The position numbers were made by a program, and so were the translations under genes. Below the pieces are notes generated by a model. The model saw nothing but the letters and a program-made list of their open reading frames with translations, did no database searches and was not told where the DNA came from. From Xiphophorus maculatus (lineage: Eukaryota > Chordata > Actinopteri > Cyprinodontiformes > Poeciliidae), in contig NC_036444.1 in the NCBI RefSeq assembly GCF_002775205.1, forward strand, positions 4,630,501 to 4,694,500: DNA of 64,000 bases. Reading direction: 5' to 3'. This document shows positions 48,666 through 61,070 of this stretch, in pieces (the stretch's first letter is position 1; the number at the start of each line of letters is the position of its first letter).

Positions 48666-51659
48666 ATGTCTGAACACATAAACACTCTCTCAATATCACA
48701 GGGAATGCAGATGCTTTACTTTTCTGTTGTATCCGCAGCTGAACTGAAAGCTTCCAGGCTCCCATAGTTAATTAGTGAAGCTTAATTAGTGAGCTAAAAA
48801 CAAAACTGAGTTTCTTGACTTTAGCAACAGCCTTAATCCATGACTCTGGACGTTAGTTCTTGTCATGGATCCAGAAAGCTGGAATTTCTCAGACTGATCT
48901 CCCTGATTTGGCTCGTCTCAGCACATTAGATTGGATTGGACCGGTCCGCCAAGTGATTCTGCAGCCCGAGCAGACGGCAGCGAACGCTGATCAATGAGCA
49001 GGATGCTGATTAAAATACAACCCCTCCCTTTTTCTGCTGGAACAATCCCTGCTGGCTGCTTTCTTTCGGCCTTCGGATCATGCATCAGGTCTCCCCTCAA
49101 CCAGGGGAACCTGGTTAATTCAAGTACAAGTTTGCTCACATTTTGTTATTCTTCATCTGAATTCTGTTATTTTACTTTTTCTTGGTCTAAATGGGCAGAA
49201 ATTGTGCAGATATTCTAATAAAAACATAAAAGTGCTTGATGTGAACTTGTATCTGTTTGCTTGAACCCTCCTCCGGTGTCAAACATCACTTTCTTGCAGA
49301 TGGATCATAAAACCCACATTTACCGTCCTCTTTCTTTCCTCTCACAGCCACTTTCCTCCCCTCCTCCGCCTTCATCTTTTCTTCTGACTACGCCCCCCGT
49401 CTGTTTCCTCTCCATGCATTATAAATCAGGCCGAGCCCAAACAGCGCTCTCTGCAGCCCCCCGTCCTGTCGGCTCACTCCTCAGAAAACTCAGGCATTAA
49501 TTGAGGAGTGCAGATTCAGAGAAGCGGGATTCCTTTAAAACAATCCATGACGTGTTAAAAATCTGGGGTTTTTCCCCCCTTTTAGTCTAGCTGCAGATTA
49601 AAAGAGATTGCTGCACAAACCCAAACTGGTTTCTTAAAGGTAAAGTATCACCTGACTGCAGTTTTGAAAGCACAAATTAAAGAGATGGCATAAAAAAATG
49701 GAGCAAATGGGAAGACTGTGAAACTCAGAAGACCCTATTTTATTTTTAGTGACCAACCTTAATAAAACATGTCCACGCTCTAATAATAGTTTCTGTGTTT
49801 TTATTTATTTGTTTGCATTTCTTACTATTTATTTATTTTTGTATTATTATATTTTTCATCCCGATCGTTTTAACGGTTGTTTTTGTGACAACATGTTTTG
49901 TAAAATTTCCTGTCTTGGGAATCAAGAAAGGCAAAAAAATAGAGCCAGGCTATTAATTCAAGCTTGAATAATTAATGCAATGATAATAAAGCTGTTTGAA
50001 AACCAAGAACAACCCTCAGTCTTTGGTGAAAAGCCAACAAAACTCAAGGTTTTTAAGAACTTTATGTTCTTAAAATCAAAATATTTTATTTTATACATAT
50101 ATCCACTGAAGCTATTTATTATTAGTAGTATATGTGTTATTTTATTTGATATTATGATTAAATTAGATTTTTATGTGAAGCACTTATTTTTTATTTATTT
50201 TAAATAAAGATCTGTATTATTTTTAAATGCATTTATTTCGTTCACATATGATATAAACAAAAGTGTTGAATGAAAAAAGTAGCTGTAAGAAAATAATTCT
50301 TACATTTTTATTCCTTCATGGATGTGATCACAAATTGCAACCACTTTAATAAAACGTACAATTTTTTACCAAACTCTGCTTTGTCTGCAAGTGTAAAAGA
50401 AGATTACAAAAAAAAGATTTAAATCAAAAACAAATATATATATGGATATATTTAGAAGTAAAGTAAAATCATGAGTTAGCATTTCCAATTTTTATGTAAC
50501 TGTCTAAGCTTTAACTGGTTTTAAATTATTTTAACACTTTCCTATGAACAGCAACTGTTTTTAGTACAAACAACATGGCTCTCTGCCCATTTATTTATCA
50601 TAAATTTAGATTTGGAAGTTTCTCAAAATGCACCAAGGAAGAAAATTTACAGACAAGAGCCAAAAAACACCAAAAGAACATTCATTATCTATTGAAAAGA
50701 GTGACATTTTTTACATTAAATTGTTTTATCACCCCTTAAAAAGCTTCTGGAAATAAGATTTTTTTTAATCATATAATAAAATTTGTGTCTCTTACTGAGC
50801 AATTGATTCATAGAAATCCATTCAAAGTCCACAGAAAGTGCAGCTACTTCAATTATAATATCGGCCATCTATAAACATCTCAAGCTGCTGTTACTGCCTG
50901 CAGATTAATGAGAATGGAGCCTAAAAATGGCCCTGACAGTCGGCTTTATGTGTGTTTTAGTACAGATGTGGAGCAGCAGAACAGCTGTTCTTTATTCCAT
51001 GCAAACGAGCAAAAACGCCACGTTACGTAACAGCTGGAAGACGCATCTTAAAAACACGTTTGGTTTCTCCTGATGCATCACTGCAGCGAGTTCCAAGGAA
51101 AGAACTTCATCCAAACTAAATGTGGATTTAAAGCAGCCAAATGCGGCAGTTCCCAAAGAAAAATTAAATATTAATATTTAAATGAGTGAGAGCCGCAGAG
51201 CAGGGATGAAAAATGACAGAGAGGTCGATTACTTGCCTTGTTTTAGTGCAGGACGGAGAGAAGAGGAGTGGGATTTCCCTCGGTTTCCTCCCTCTGCTCC
51301 TGCCTGGATGAAGGAGATCCCAATGCATCGATGGAGAGAGAAGCAGGAGGAGGAGGAGGAGGAAGAGGAGAGGGAGGCGTTTCTGTCCTGATGCAGTCTA
51401 GACAAGGTCTGAATACTTATCAGCTCCCTGGGTTTCCTGCTCGCTCCACCTCATTCTGCACAGCAGCGCAGCTTTAAATCAGCTGCTTCTGAGAATTCAT
51501 TATAATCTCTTATTTATTCAAGCTACCTGCAGACAAAGTTTGGTATTTTGAGGAATATTTAAATGCCATTCTGGACCTGACCTTGAGGGATGCTCAGTCA
51601 GTGCCTCAACCAAACCAATTTTTTATGTGATTTTAAAAGAACTTTTAGAAGAAATTTAT

Positions 51660-52092
51660 ATTTTTAAAAGGGATCTATTATACAAAAATCACATTTTGCA
51701 CGTTTTTATACTTCCATTTGGGTCTCAGATGCTTCTAAAAACAGCCCAACCGCTTAAAGATAAACAAAATCTCCCACCAGGTTTTTTGGCAATAAGCTAA
51801 TATTTTTTAGTTTCTGGAAAATGAGTCATTTCAAAAACCTGCAGGTACTGCACCGTTACCTAGCATATTTATAAAAAATACTAGTTCCACTGGCAAATTA
51901 TTTCACTTACAACAAAACATTTTTCCCATGTTATGAGTGAAAGAATCTAACAACAGAACCTATGCTTTTTAAAATCCATATTAATGAATTATTGACTTAA
52001 GACAAGCTTCTGTGTCTTGCTGAAAAGTTATTTGTAAGTTAGTTTTGTTTAATTTCAAGTGAACTAAGATATTTGCACTTGAAACTCAGGAT
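51660..52092. mobile_element. Truncated family D followed by family A right arm
   Basis: 51,665-51,866 is the left part of family D ('aaagggatctattatacaaa', 'aaaatgagtcatttcaaaaa'). From 51,868 it switches to family A ('actagttccactggcaaatt' through 'aactaagatatttgcact'). Confidence 0.62.
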
Positions 52093-53284
52093 GTCAAAGA
52101 TGATCTAAAATGCAATACAAATAGTAAAATACAATATTTATTAGAATGGGAAGTAGACAGGAAATCGCATTTGATCAGATTTCAAGCAAAAACTTGGAAG
52201 ATTTTCTGTTTTATGTCAAATTAATAAGTGAGGAAAGTCTGAGTTATACAATTACTCTTCCTTATGCTTTAATAGCATAAACTGCTTTTATATCATAGTA
52301 AAGTTAAAAGTCGGGGGGAGGGAAGGTTAAAGTCATTTTCCTGAAAGGTTTTCAAATTTCACTTTTGAAGCAGTTTCCTTTTAGTCCACAAGGCGTTGCT
52401 AAAACTCAAGACATGTACAGCCTGATTCAGAGAACATCAACGATTAAAGTTACTAAATAAAACGGAGTTTACTAGTTTATTTAATGTTCAATAAATGAGA
52501 ACATTTATTAAATAAATGGGAGATCTGTGGTCTTTTACACAGATTTATATCTTGTTAGAGAACAGAAAAACCCAGGAGCAAACTTAAAAACTAAACAAAT
52601 GTAAATCAAATCAGTCAAAAAGAAGAAACATTTCAAGGAGAATAAGACCAGCTCCGTGATAAACAGATAAAAATCAACCAGTTCCTGAATCTGAAAGACA
52701 AACTAAATATGAAAAAAAGATTTGAGAAACCAGAAATGAATGAACAGGACGAATGACACAATCTGACAAACAAAGATTCAGGTTGTAGATTATTCTGAAC
52801 AAGAAAAAATGTTGGTTTGATTATCAAAACCAAAATGCTTCTCCGCAGGTTTAAACGTTTTCCTAAAAAGTACAGCTGGTCCAGCTGTACATGTCAGAGC
52901 AGGTTTTCCTCACATGGTGCTGCAAAATAAGTGAGGAAGATGAAGAAACTGTTAACAAAAGCTTAATTTTATCCAATATTTACTGGTCAGAAAAAGATTC
53001 AGGCATCAAGAAACTCATAAATCTTTGTAGAATAAACGGCAGGTCCTTATTTCTTACATACTCTAATATTTAATATCCAAACTATTTATCTTTAAATCTG
53101 TTATAATGTATTTGTATGTTAGCATCTAGTTTAGATAAACTAGATGTTACTTTTGGTTCGGATACAAACCGAAACGGTTCTAGGCTGGTATGTATCCGGA
53201 TCTCCTCCCAGAGCGAACCTGTTCAGTTCTCCTCCAGTCCAGCAGAGGGCGCTACGCGAAGAGGCTCTCGGTCTCCTGGAGAAG

Positions 53285-56200
53285 ATGTTTCCCCGGTTCG
53301 GCGGTGGTTTGATTAGGTGTTTCAAGCAGATTCGGTTCGAACCTCTAACCGGTGTTCCTGCAGGTGACTCCGTCCCGGTGTTTAGCTGCTCATCTTGGTC
53401 CACCCGCCGGTCCTCCAGAACCACAGCGATGCCCCGGAAGCAGAAAGAGGTTAGTCAGAATCTGAGTCTGAACTTCAAGCGTGGATGGTTCGGTGTTTCT
53501 GTCAGGATCTTTAACTGATCCTCGTTTAATTCCCCATTGTTATTAAAGGGCTATTTAACCATTTTCGTTGAATCCGAACCGAATCTGATTAATCATGAAC
53601 TGTGCCTTTCTACGCCGAATAAACTGAAAAGATGCTTGCAGCTCCATGTTGCATTCAAATGCACCTCCTGCAGTAGAAAGCTATTCTAATTATTAAATAT
53701 GTGTTTTAAAATGAGACACTACGCGTTTCAGTGGCGTAGGAAGATGCAAAGACATAAATAAAACAAAAATAACTGTCCAGCACCCCTCCTTCCTATTCAT
53801 CTGAAACTACAGCATGCACATTTTAACTCTAGCTCAACCAGACTCCCACAGACTACTTCCAGTTGTTTAAAACACACACACAGCATATATGCAGTGATAA
53901 ATGTGTCACTCCAGCAGAATCAGCACAAGTTCTACTTAGATGTTGCAGTCAAGACCCAGTAACAGCATTACTTTACTACATACTAACCAATGCACATGCA
54001 CTGTCTGCACTGATGAAAATTTCCTCTTCCCTTTATGCAAATGATCAAACTAATGACAGCCTCACATGTTTCCTGACTAATTAATATTAAATAATCTGAG
54101 TAAAAAAGAAATAAAGATTCTAAAATGGTATGACACAATATGACACACAGATAAATTAAAATTCAACAAGTTAACCAAAACAAGAGAAAATAAAACAAAT
54201 GTAGCCAAAAGAAGTTAGACTAATATGTAGAAAATCAAAATAAACTAAAATAAGCTAAGATGGGACAAACTATACGAAGGTATGGTAAACTGTTTTAAGA
54301 TCAGCTAAAGTACACCAAGCTAATGGCAGGATAAAAACAAAGAAATGCTTAGCTGCATAACTTAAGATATAGGAAGATAAAATAAGCTACACTAAGACAA
54401 ATTAAGTTAAAATGAAAACAAATAAACTATGATAATGTAAGCTACAGTGAATAAGCTAAACCACACAACACTAGTTTGGAAAACAAGTGACCAAAATATG
54501 GGATGCTAGAATAAGGTAGCATATGCTAAGCTATGATAATGAAAAATTAATTATGCAGAGCTAACCTTAAGCAAGTTCAAGTAAAACAAATATACATAAA
54601 ACATATTAAGCTACATTATCGGAGGCTTAAATGCAAGCTGAACTAAAAGATAAGTTGGGTGAATGTTAGGTATTAAGGTATTCCAAAATAAGCTTAAATT
54701 CTCGAGGATAATCAAGACTAAAATAGTCTTGAATTTACATTAAAAATTAAACTGTGCTTCAGGAGGCTGAGATAAATTTAACGACACAAAGAAAAGCCAG
54801 TCCAGTCACACAGTGAGGGTATTACCAACGTGGTGATCGATATAATAAAACTATCCAGTAACCTCTGTGCTGTTAAACAGATGAAAGGACAGGTGAAGGC
54901 AGCTGTAGGTGGAACCGCAGAGACACCGGACTCTGGTCCGGTAACCCGTGACAAGAGCGGATCTGTATCCATCACAGTGCACGCGAAGCCGGGCTCCAAA
55001 CACAGCAGCATCACAGGTCGGCCTCACGTTGCATTAAACATCTTATCTGTTGTTACTAAAACAGAGGTCACACTTTGTTCTGCCTCTCTTCCAGATGTTT
55101 CCACTCAGGCTGTTGGCGTCTCCATTGCAGCGCCACCTACAGACGGAGAAGCAAACACAGAGCTTGTCCGCTACCTTGCAGAAGTCCTGGAGCTGAAGAA
55201 GAGCCAAATTTCACTGGACAAGGTTTCTGAAACTCCTACATCTGTTTTTGTTTTTAATGTGTTTATTCAGCAATCATTGGAGTCTAACATTTCCAGGGAT
55301 ACGAGTGAACAAAAACACTTCAAAAGATTACAGGACAGATTAAAAACTAATGGTAGGACTCAACTGAGTCATTAATTAATTTACATTTTTGCAGCTATAT
55401 TATTGAACAGACATGAGTTCAGCAACAAATATATTTACCTTTATCAATCTGTTTAAGTTAATCAACTTTTAATTAAAAACATTATGCCAAAAAAACAAAC
55501 ATTTAATTTAAAACATCCTTTTTATTGCTAAACTATTGAAAAAAAAATGTATATATGAACTCAACATATAGATTTTTATTATTTAAGTTATTCAACCGTC
55601 AGATCGGTGTAACGTACTTTTATACTTCACTTCAAAACCCATTCAGTTTTGAAGTGTTTCAGGAATGCCTGATTATTCATGTAACTTTCTTTAAAAAAAA
55701 TAAATAAATAAATAAAAACGTGTTTATAAATGTGGACGCCAACATTGGCGTTGGGGGCGGCTCTTCTGCTGCTACATGGTTAGCATAAATGCTACTTTAG
55801 GCTTGAATAGCTTTGCTAATAGGCTAACCCCTTTTAGCATAACATCAACACAACAAAAGTATTTTCCAGCGTCACATCAGATATTTTTTGAAGCAGAAAT
55901 TTACCCTTACTAGAAAAGCTGCTTTATCTTCCATTACTGTTCGCAGATTCCGCTTGTGCGTCAGATTTACGGGTGTACCAGAAACACGCAGCAAAGGTTC
56001 CGACTCTGGACTTTTGCATTAAAAGAAAAAATACAAACAACAAATGTGATTAATTGAGTTAATTTTTTTAATTCGTTAAAGTCACAGCCATATTTAAAAC
56101 GTAAAGACATATAGATAAAGTTAGGAGTTTATCTTCATAAAATTCAGCATAACTAATATTTACTGGATAGCTTTTCAGTCAGCAGCTCTTTAAGCTACAG

Positions 56201-56393
56201 TTAATGCCTCGTTATTTGGGTTAACTCTTTTTTCCTTGTTTAGATTTTTTCTTTTTAACTTGTGAATTTTATTCTAATGGATCAACAACATTTCACCCTG
56301 TAGGGTTCTAGATCCAGAGACAAAGTCATCAAGGTGGACTCCTCGTTGGATCCAGAGGAGGTGCTAAAGAGGCTCCGGCAGGCAGCCAGCTGA
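53285..56393 (+). CDS. c15orf40: UPF0235 / DUF167 family protein (C15orf40 homologue)
   Basis: Small conserved protein of unproven function. Exons: 53285-53449, 54881-55016, 55095-55222 and 56304-56393 (TGA at 56391-56393); phases join. This gives 172 aa from the ATG at 53285, or 124 aa from the in-frame ATG at 53429 (MPRKQKE). The core runs [58 protein letters not shown] and SRDKVIKV, diagnostic of the DUF167 fold (AKPGSK and PPxxGxAN signatures). The segment from 53285 ([18 protein letters not shown]) is basic, lacks acidic residues and looks like a mitochondrial presequence. The human gene likewise has a longer form with such an N-terminus, to my recollection. A still longer frame to 53144 lacks support. 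Confidence 0.88.
54168..54705. repeat. GCTAA-rich block, copy 2
   Basis: Homologous to 42,420-43,065, starting 'aaccaaaacaagagaaaata'. It lies in intron 1 of the UPF0235 gene, ending about 175 bp before exon 2. Confidence 0.7.
55376..56303. other. Last intron of the UPF0235 gene
   Basis: The intron runs 55223-56303. AT-rich, no exon. A mildly GC-richer patch at 55,735-55,800 ('ggcgttgggggcggctcttc') has no recognisable identity. Confidence 0.5.
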
Positions 56394-56689
56394 TCGGCAA
56401 AGACTGGGTGGAAGAAGGGTTTTAGTTATCTTATGAACAGTCAGCTGGACCCGTAATGGATCTGTGGGACTGGAACTTCTCCCACATTGAGATCAATATC
56501 ATCTTTCCATCCTTCAATTTTCTAAATAACAGATTCTTCCGAGGATGGAGCTGGAAAAACATGAAGTGAGAAGAAAACTACTGTCAGGTCTCTGAAGTGG
56601 CAACATGACCCTGGTTAGAGCTTTTCCACAGAGTCATGTGGAAAGGGTTGTGTGTAATCATGGAAAACAGGTGGATTTCCATCCTTAAA

Positions 56690-56960
56690 AACAGAACCTA
56701 TTATACAAAGTTCACATTTCTGTACTTCCGTTTGGATCTCTGATGCTTCTAAAAATGCCCAGATGTTTTTTGGTAATAAGTTCATATATTTTGGTGTCTT
56801 GAAAATGAGCCATTTTCAAAAACCTTCCGAATGCAACATCTCAAATCAGCAGGCACTGACCTTCACCTAGTGACCCCTAGTTCCAGCAGAGTTCTGCCCA
56901 TCACCTAGCAACCCAAGCTGAGCTCCAGTATGAAATAAGTCATTTTCAAATAAATATTTA
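56690..56960. mobile_element. Family D MITE, truncated, probably in a 3' UTR
   Basis: 'aacctattatacaaagttca', 'aaaatgagccattttcaaaa' and 'cacctagcaacccaagctga' match family D. It lies between the UPF0235 stop and its first AATAAA, so it is likely part of that mRNA. Confidence 0.6.
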
Positions 56961-57207
56961 ACTGAGCTCCAGGTTCATGACTTATTTTTGTTGTAAGATT
57001 TTAAGTTTTTTAATCACTTGCCCGCTTCAAAACTTAATTCTGAAGGTTATTAGGTATGACACATGATAGCTTTTACAAATCCAATCCAGTAGGTGGCGAT
57101 AATGCACTGCTGGTATACAACCAAAGAAAATCCTCAACCAGCACCTTTCACTGCTTTTTTAAATTTCTGTTCACATTATAAAAGGTAAGTTTATAATGTA
57201 AGTGTGA

Positions 57208-57213
57208 AATAAA
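57208..57213 (+). terminator. c15orf40: Candidate poly(A) signal of the UPF0235 gene
   Basis: First AATAAA I see downstream of the stop, about 815 bases after it ('gtgtgaaataaaattcc'). Confidence 0.45.
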
Positions 57214-59177
57214 ATTCCTTTAGATTACTTCAAACTCCAGTTGCTTGATTTATTTTAAGTTAAAGCTACAGCAAATTGATTATATAACTAAATAAATATA
57301 CATTTTTAAAAACATTAAATGTATCTTTCTGTTCTTTCACAAACTCAATTAATTCTGTTTTATTGAATATATTCACATATTTGCTTTGACATGATTTCCA
57401 ATTGACATAGCTTTGTGTTTTATTAACTTTAAATACTAATATGCTAATTAAAAGTAGTTGAACCTATTTATCTGGCACCAGGTTAATTCCTTACAGGAAA
57501 TTGTGGTTGTTTTGAAGCAATTTGATTAGCTGACAGATTTTAGCTTTGTGCTACTTTGACAACATCTCCACTTTCATCAAATTGGAGAAATCCCTGGATT
57601 TTTGTAATATTTTTGTTTTTTCATATTATTTCCAATTATTATTGGTAGCCTTCACTGTACCAAGGCATACATGCAACATCCTGGAATATAAAGGCATCTG
57701 TTTTTCTCCAGATAGATACTTTTATACTGGGAATGCACCATCCCTGTTTTCCACTTCCGACACCTAAGGTTTAGTATTGGCCAATACGGATCTAATACAG
57801 AAAAACTATCCTGAATTTCATAAATGTCTTCAATTACAAAATTTGATGACTCTGCACCAGAACAGCACATTTAAATACACAGATAGCTTCACAAGTTTGG
57901 TCAAGCCTACAAAAACAGCACGACTTTAATTTGGTCAAACTGACAAAAATAAACTGCAACAAACCTTCTTTCAAATGGTTCAGAAAGTATAATTAGAATT
58001 ATAAATATGATGTAAAATAAATAAAGCATCACGTGGAGCACAAAGCATAGAATTGGACTAAATAGATTCGCCCATATGGCTGGGGCACATTGGCACTGAT
58101 ACACAATATAGATTTTTTTCAATATCGATACTCAAGCATTAATATCAGAGCTGTGCATCTCTACTAATGTTCAGATCTTCTATAAGTTCTCTGCAAAACT
58201 ATTTTTAAAGGATGTTAATAAGCAAATTTTAAAAAAGGAATGCTGCCTGCCAGCACAGCTGTGGTTTATTTCTGGTTCTTCAAATTCACTGTTGTAAAAT
58301 CCAGACGACTAAATGCTGCAACTAAAGGCGTTTCAGAAACATTTTTTGTTTAAAGCTGTGAACGCTTATGCAACCATGTTATTATAGCTTTCTAATTACT
58401 TATACATTCCTTCAGTGAGTTTCAGCTGAACGGCAGACATGCCAAGATGAAACCTTCACTAAGTGACTGCAGAGATGATCCACGGTCCAGCAGCAGCCGA
58501 TGAGGAGCTTCTGAGCACATAAGCTTCTGAATCCTTTACATTTGGGAGGAAAAATGTTTGTTCAGTCATTTGAGGCTTAGCGCAAAGTCTGAAAACCTTC
58601 GTCACCCTGACAGTCGCAGACGTAAAGCTGCTGATCCTGGATCAGCAGAGGAAGACAGACACTGAGGAAAAACTAACTCTGAGGTGGTTCTTATGTAATC
58701 CTGCAGCTTCCTAAACCAAGCAGAAAGTTTGTTTGCAGAGCTGGCTGCAGAAAGAAAGTCAGCGGACCTTTGATATTCGGTCCTTATCTGCTAGGCCTTT
58801 CATGTCGCGCTCTCTGAAGCCTTTTAGTTTGAACAGGAACAATCTGAGCCTCATTACCGCTTCACTAATTCACAGCTCTCTGATTCAGAGGCTGATGACT
58901 TGATGCTGATCAGACATGCATGCAACGAGGAGGCGTTCAAGTCTTCGGAAACCCCAGGAGTCCCGGAGAAGCCAAAGTTAAACCCTCTGCAGCGTCTGAT
59001 GAACATTTCTCCATGTAACGCTTCTTTTTAAACTCTTATGAAACATGGAATCATCACATGTTGTAGGAGTTTGTAGTAGTTTATTTATGCAGCACCATAT
59101 TATAAGACTGCAAGATCAAATTCATATCTATGCATCAAACTCCATAAAGATTCAAACTCATGAATTTTCTGCTACAC

Positions 59178-59345
59178 ACTGCAAAAACACAAGATAGTAC
59201 CAAATGTGTTTGTCTACTTTCTTGGGCAAATATCAATTGAAATATGATTTGAAGTAAATTAGCTAAATATAGGACTTTGAAGTAAAAAATTACTGAATTT
59301 GGATTTTTAAAAAGTGCCAGTTCCACTGGCAGATTATTCAGACAT
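59178..59345. mobile_element. MITE family A, left-arm copy
   Basis: 'cactgcaaaaacacaagata' at the start, 'gccagttccactggcagatt' at the end. Diverged in the middle. Confidence 0.65.
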
Positions 59346-60744
59346 TTTTCTGGAGATGCAAATCTTTAAGTGTCAAGCGATTCGATTCAGAAACGATTTT
59401 TCTACTCAAATGGTCTAGAGATTTTGCTTAAATTATGTGACTGACAAGAAAATACAGTGATTTAGCAGATCCAGAGGATTTGGATGAAACTACTACAAAC
59501 AGTAAGTAAGTTGGCCACATGTCTTTCAAAAAGCAGTTTACAAAAAATGCTCTAATTTACAGGCATTTTACGCCACTTGTGAAATTTAATGGTTTCATGT
59601 CTGGTGTAGGATGTGACCTTTTAAACTCTACATGTTTGTAATCCAGGATTTTTGAAAACCTTGAAGTTTCTCCAAAGTGATGGGTCACTCTGGTTAAATG
59701 CAATTAAAAGATAGCCTGAGGTTATTAGCGGCCCATGCAGATAGGACTGAATGAGGCGATTAGGATGAAAATGAGGAAGTTGATCAAGAAGACGGTAAGC
59801 GCCGACAGTCTGATGGATTTAGATAACGTTAGAATGTTTCAAACTTTAAATTTCACTCAAGGAAAACTGCAAGTTTGATTTCCAACATTTTACATGTGAA
59901 AAGAACATATTGGGCTCAAAAACTGTTACGGTGCCAGTTTGTCAGAATTGTGAAGTTAAATAACCTAAGCTTGAACCCTTTCCAGATTGTGCCAAAATAG
60001 ATTTCAGTCAAACAGATCAGCTCTGCAGGATGGAGCCAAAATGCACCAGTTTAAGTTTCCATTTTGGATTTAATGCTGACCAAGAATTTGTCCCAGAACT
60101 GATTTAACACTGAACTTGATTTTCCAGTTAAAGTCCCCGTTAAGATCAGCCTGTGTTCCAAGCTGGACCTGTATGTGCAAAGGGTTTAACTGGAATATCA
60201 AGTTTTGAGGCATGCAATGAAACCCAAAACATTCGGATCAATTTGTACTCAGATTAAAACAATTGAAAGATTTAGAGTGTGGAAGTCGATAGCATACAGA
60301 AATGCCTAAGACCTCAAAACCCAACTGATGTTCAACTAAGGCAGACTTTTATCTGCCTTAGTTCCCCAGCAGATAAAAATTCACCAAGACAGTGATAGCA
60401 GGCATTTAAGAATTTGTTTAATGTTTTGGCACGTTGTGGGAGGTGTCGCTTAAAATTTCCATTTCATTTGTAGCCAGTTGTGCTGCAGACAATAATTTTG
60501 TTTCGTTACCAAATTTGCATCATTTCGTAATATGACTAATGCAACGTTGGTACTTTACTTTCAAGGCACGAAAGTAAAGTACCAATGAAGTGTCATTTGA
60601 GAAATAGTTTGCCATTTCTCAAATGACACTTCATGAGAACAGTCGGGCATTCATAAAGACTCCTTCACGTCCATGACAGGAGTTTTGTCAATCTTATGCA
60701 CACCCCATCAGAGTGTTATCGAATGAGTACTAATTTTAGTTAGG

Positions 60745-61070
60745 ATATTTTAGATAAGATAAGATAAGATAAATCTTTATTGTCACAAGGACAACAAAAT
60801 TCAAAGGGTGCCATCAGTCGGTGCACATGCCCAAAAACAAAAAATAACTGTCTCACAATTCACACACAACGCAAGAATCAACAAACTGGCAAAAAAATAA
60901 AAAAGAACAGCCACATTCTCACATACATCATTTATGATGATTAATGGTTGTTTTTGATTGCATTTAGTTTTGTTATTGCTATCGGGTAGAAACTGTCTCT
61001 GAGACGGTTGACGAATTAACAAATTCCCAAGCACCTTCCTAAGAACATCACTGACAACACTCTAATTTTT
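60745..61070 (-). repeat. LINE 3' end, antisense
   Basis: 'gataagataagataagataa' and 'atctttattgtcacaaggac' read in reverse as a LINE tail ('gtccttgtgacaataaagat' plus (TTATC)n). Inside it 'gctatcgggtagaaactgtc' and 'tctgagacggttg' match the usual upstream UTR of this fish LINE type. Confidence 0.65.

Larger units (their letters stand above)
37516..53100. other. Long non-coding region upstream of the sv2b start
   Basis: No protein-coding exon recognised in about 15.5 kb. An acceptor at 37,517 implies at least one sv2b non-coding exon on the minus strand somewhere upstream. GC-richer candidates are 44,760-44,970 and 51,200-51,480. The rest is repeats, listed separately, and plain AT-rich sequence. 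Part of it may be true intergenic DNA before the UPF0235 gene. Confidence 0.5.

Noticed and set aside
49370..49500. TATA-like 'cattataaatcagg' with downstream C-rich sequence, possible promoter
   Set aside because: No exon or splice signal pattern follows it on either strand; kept only as background.
53144..53284. Extension of the UPF0235 frame to an ATG at 53,144
   Set aside because: In frame but long, poorly conserved in character and likely 5' UTR or promoter; the ATG at 53,285 gives a sensible presequence.
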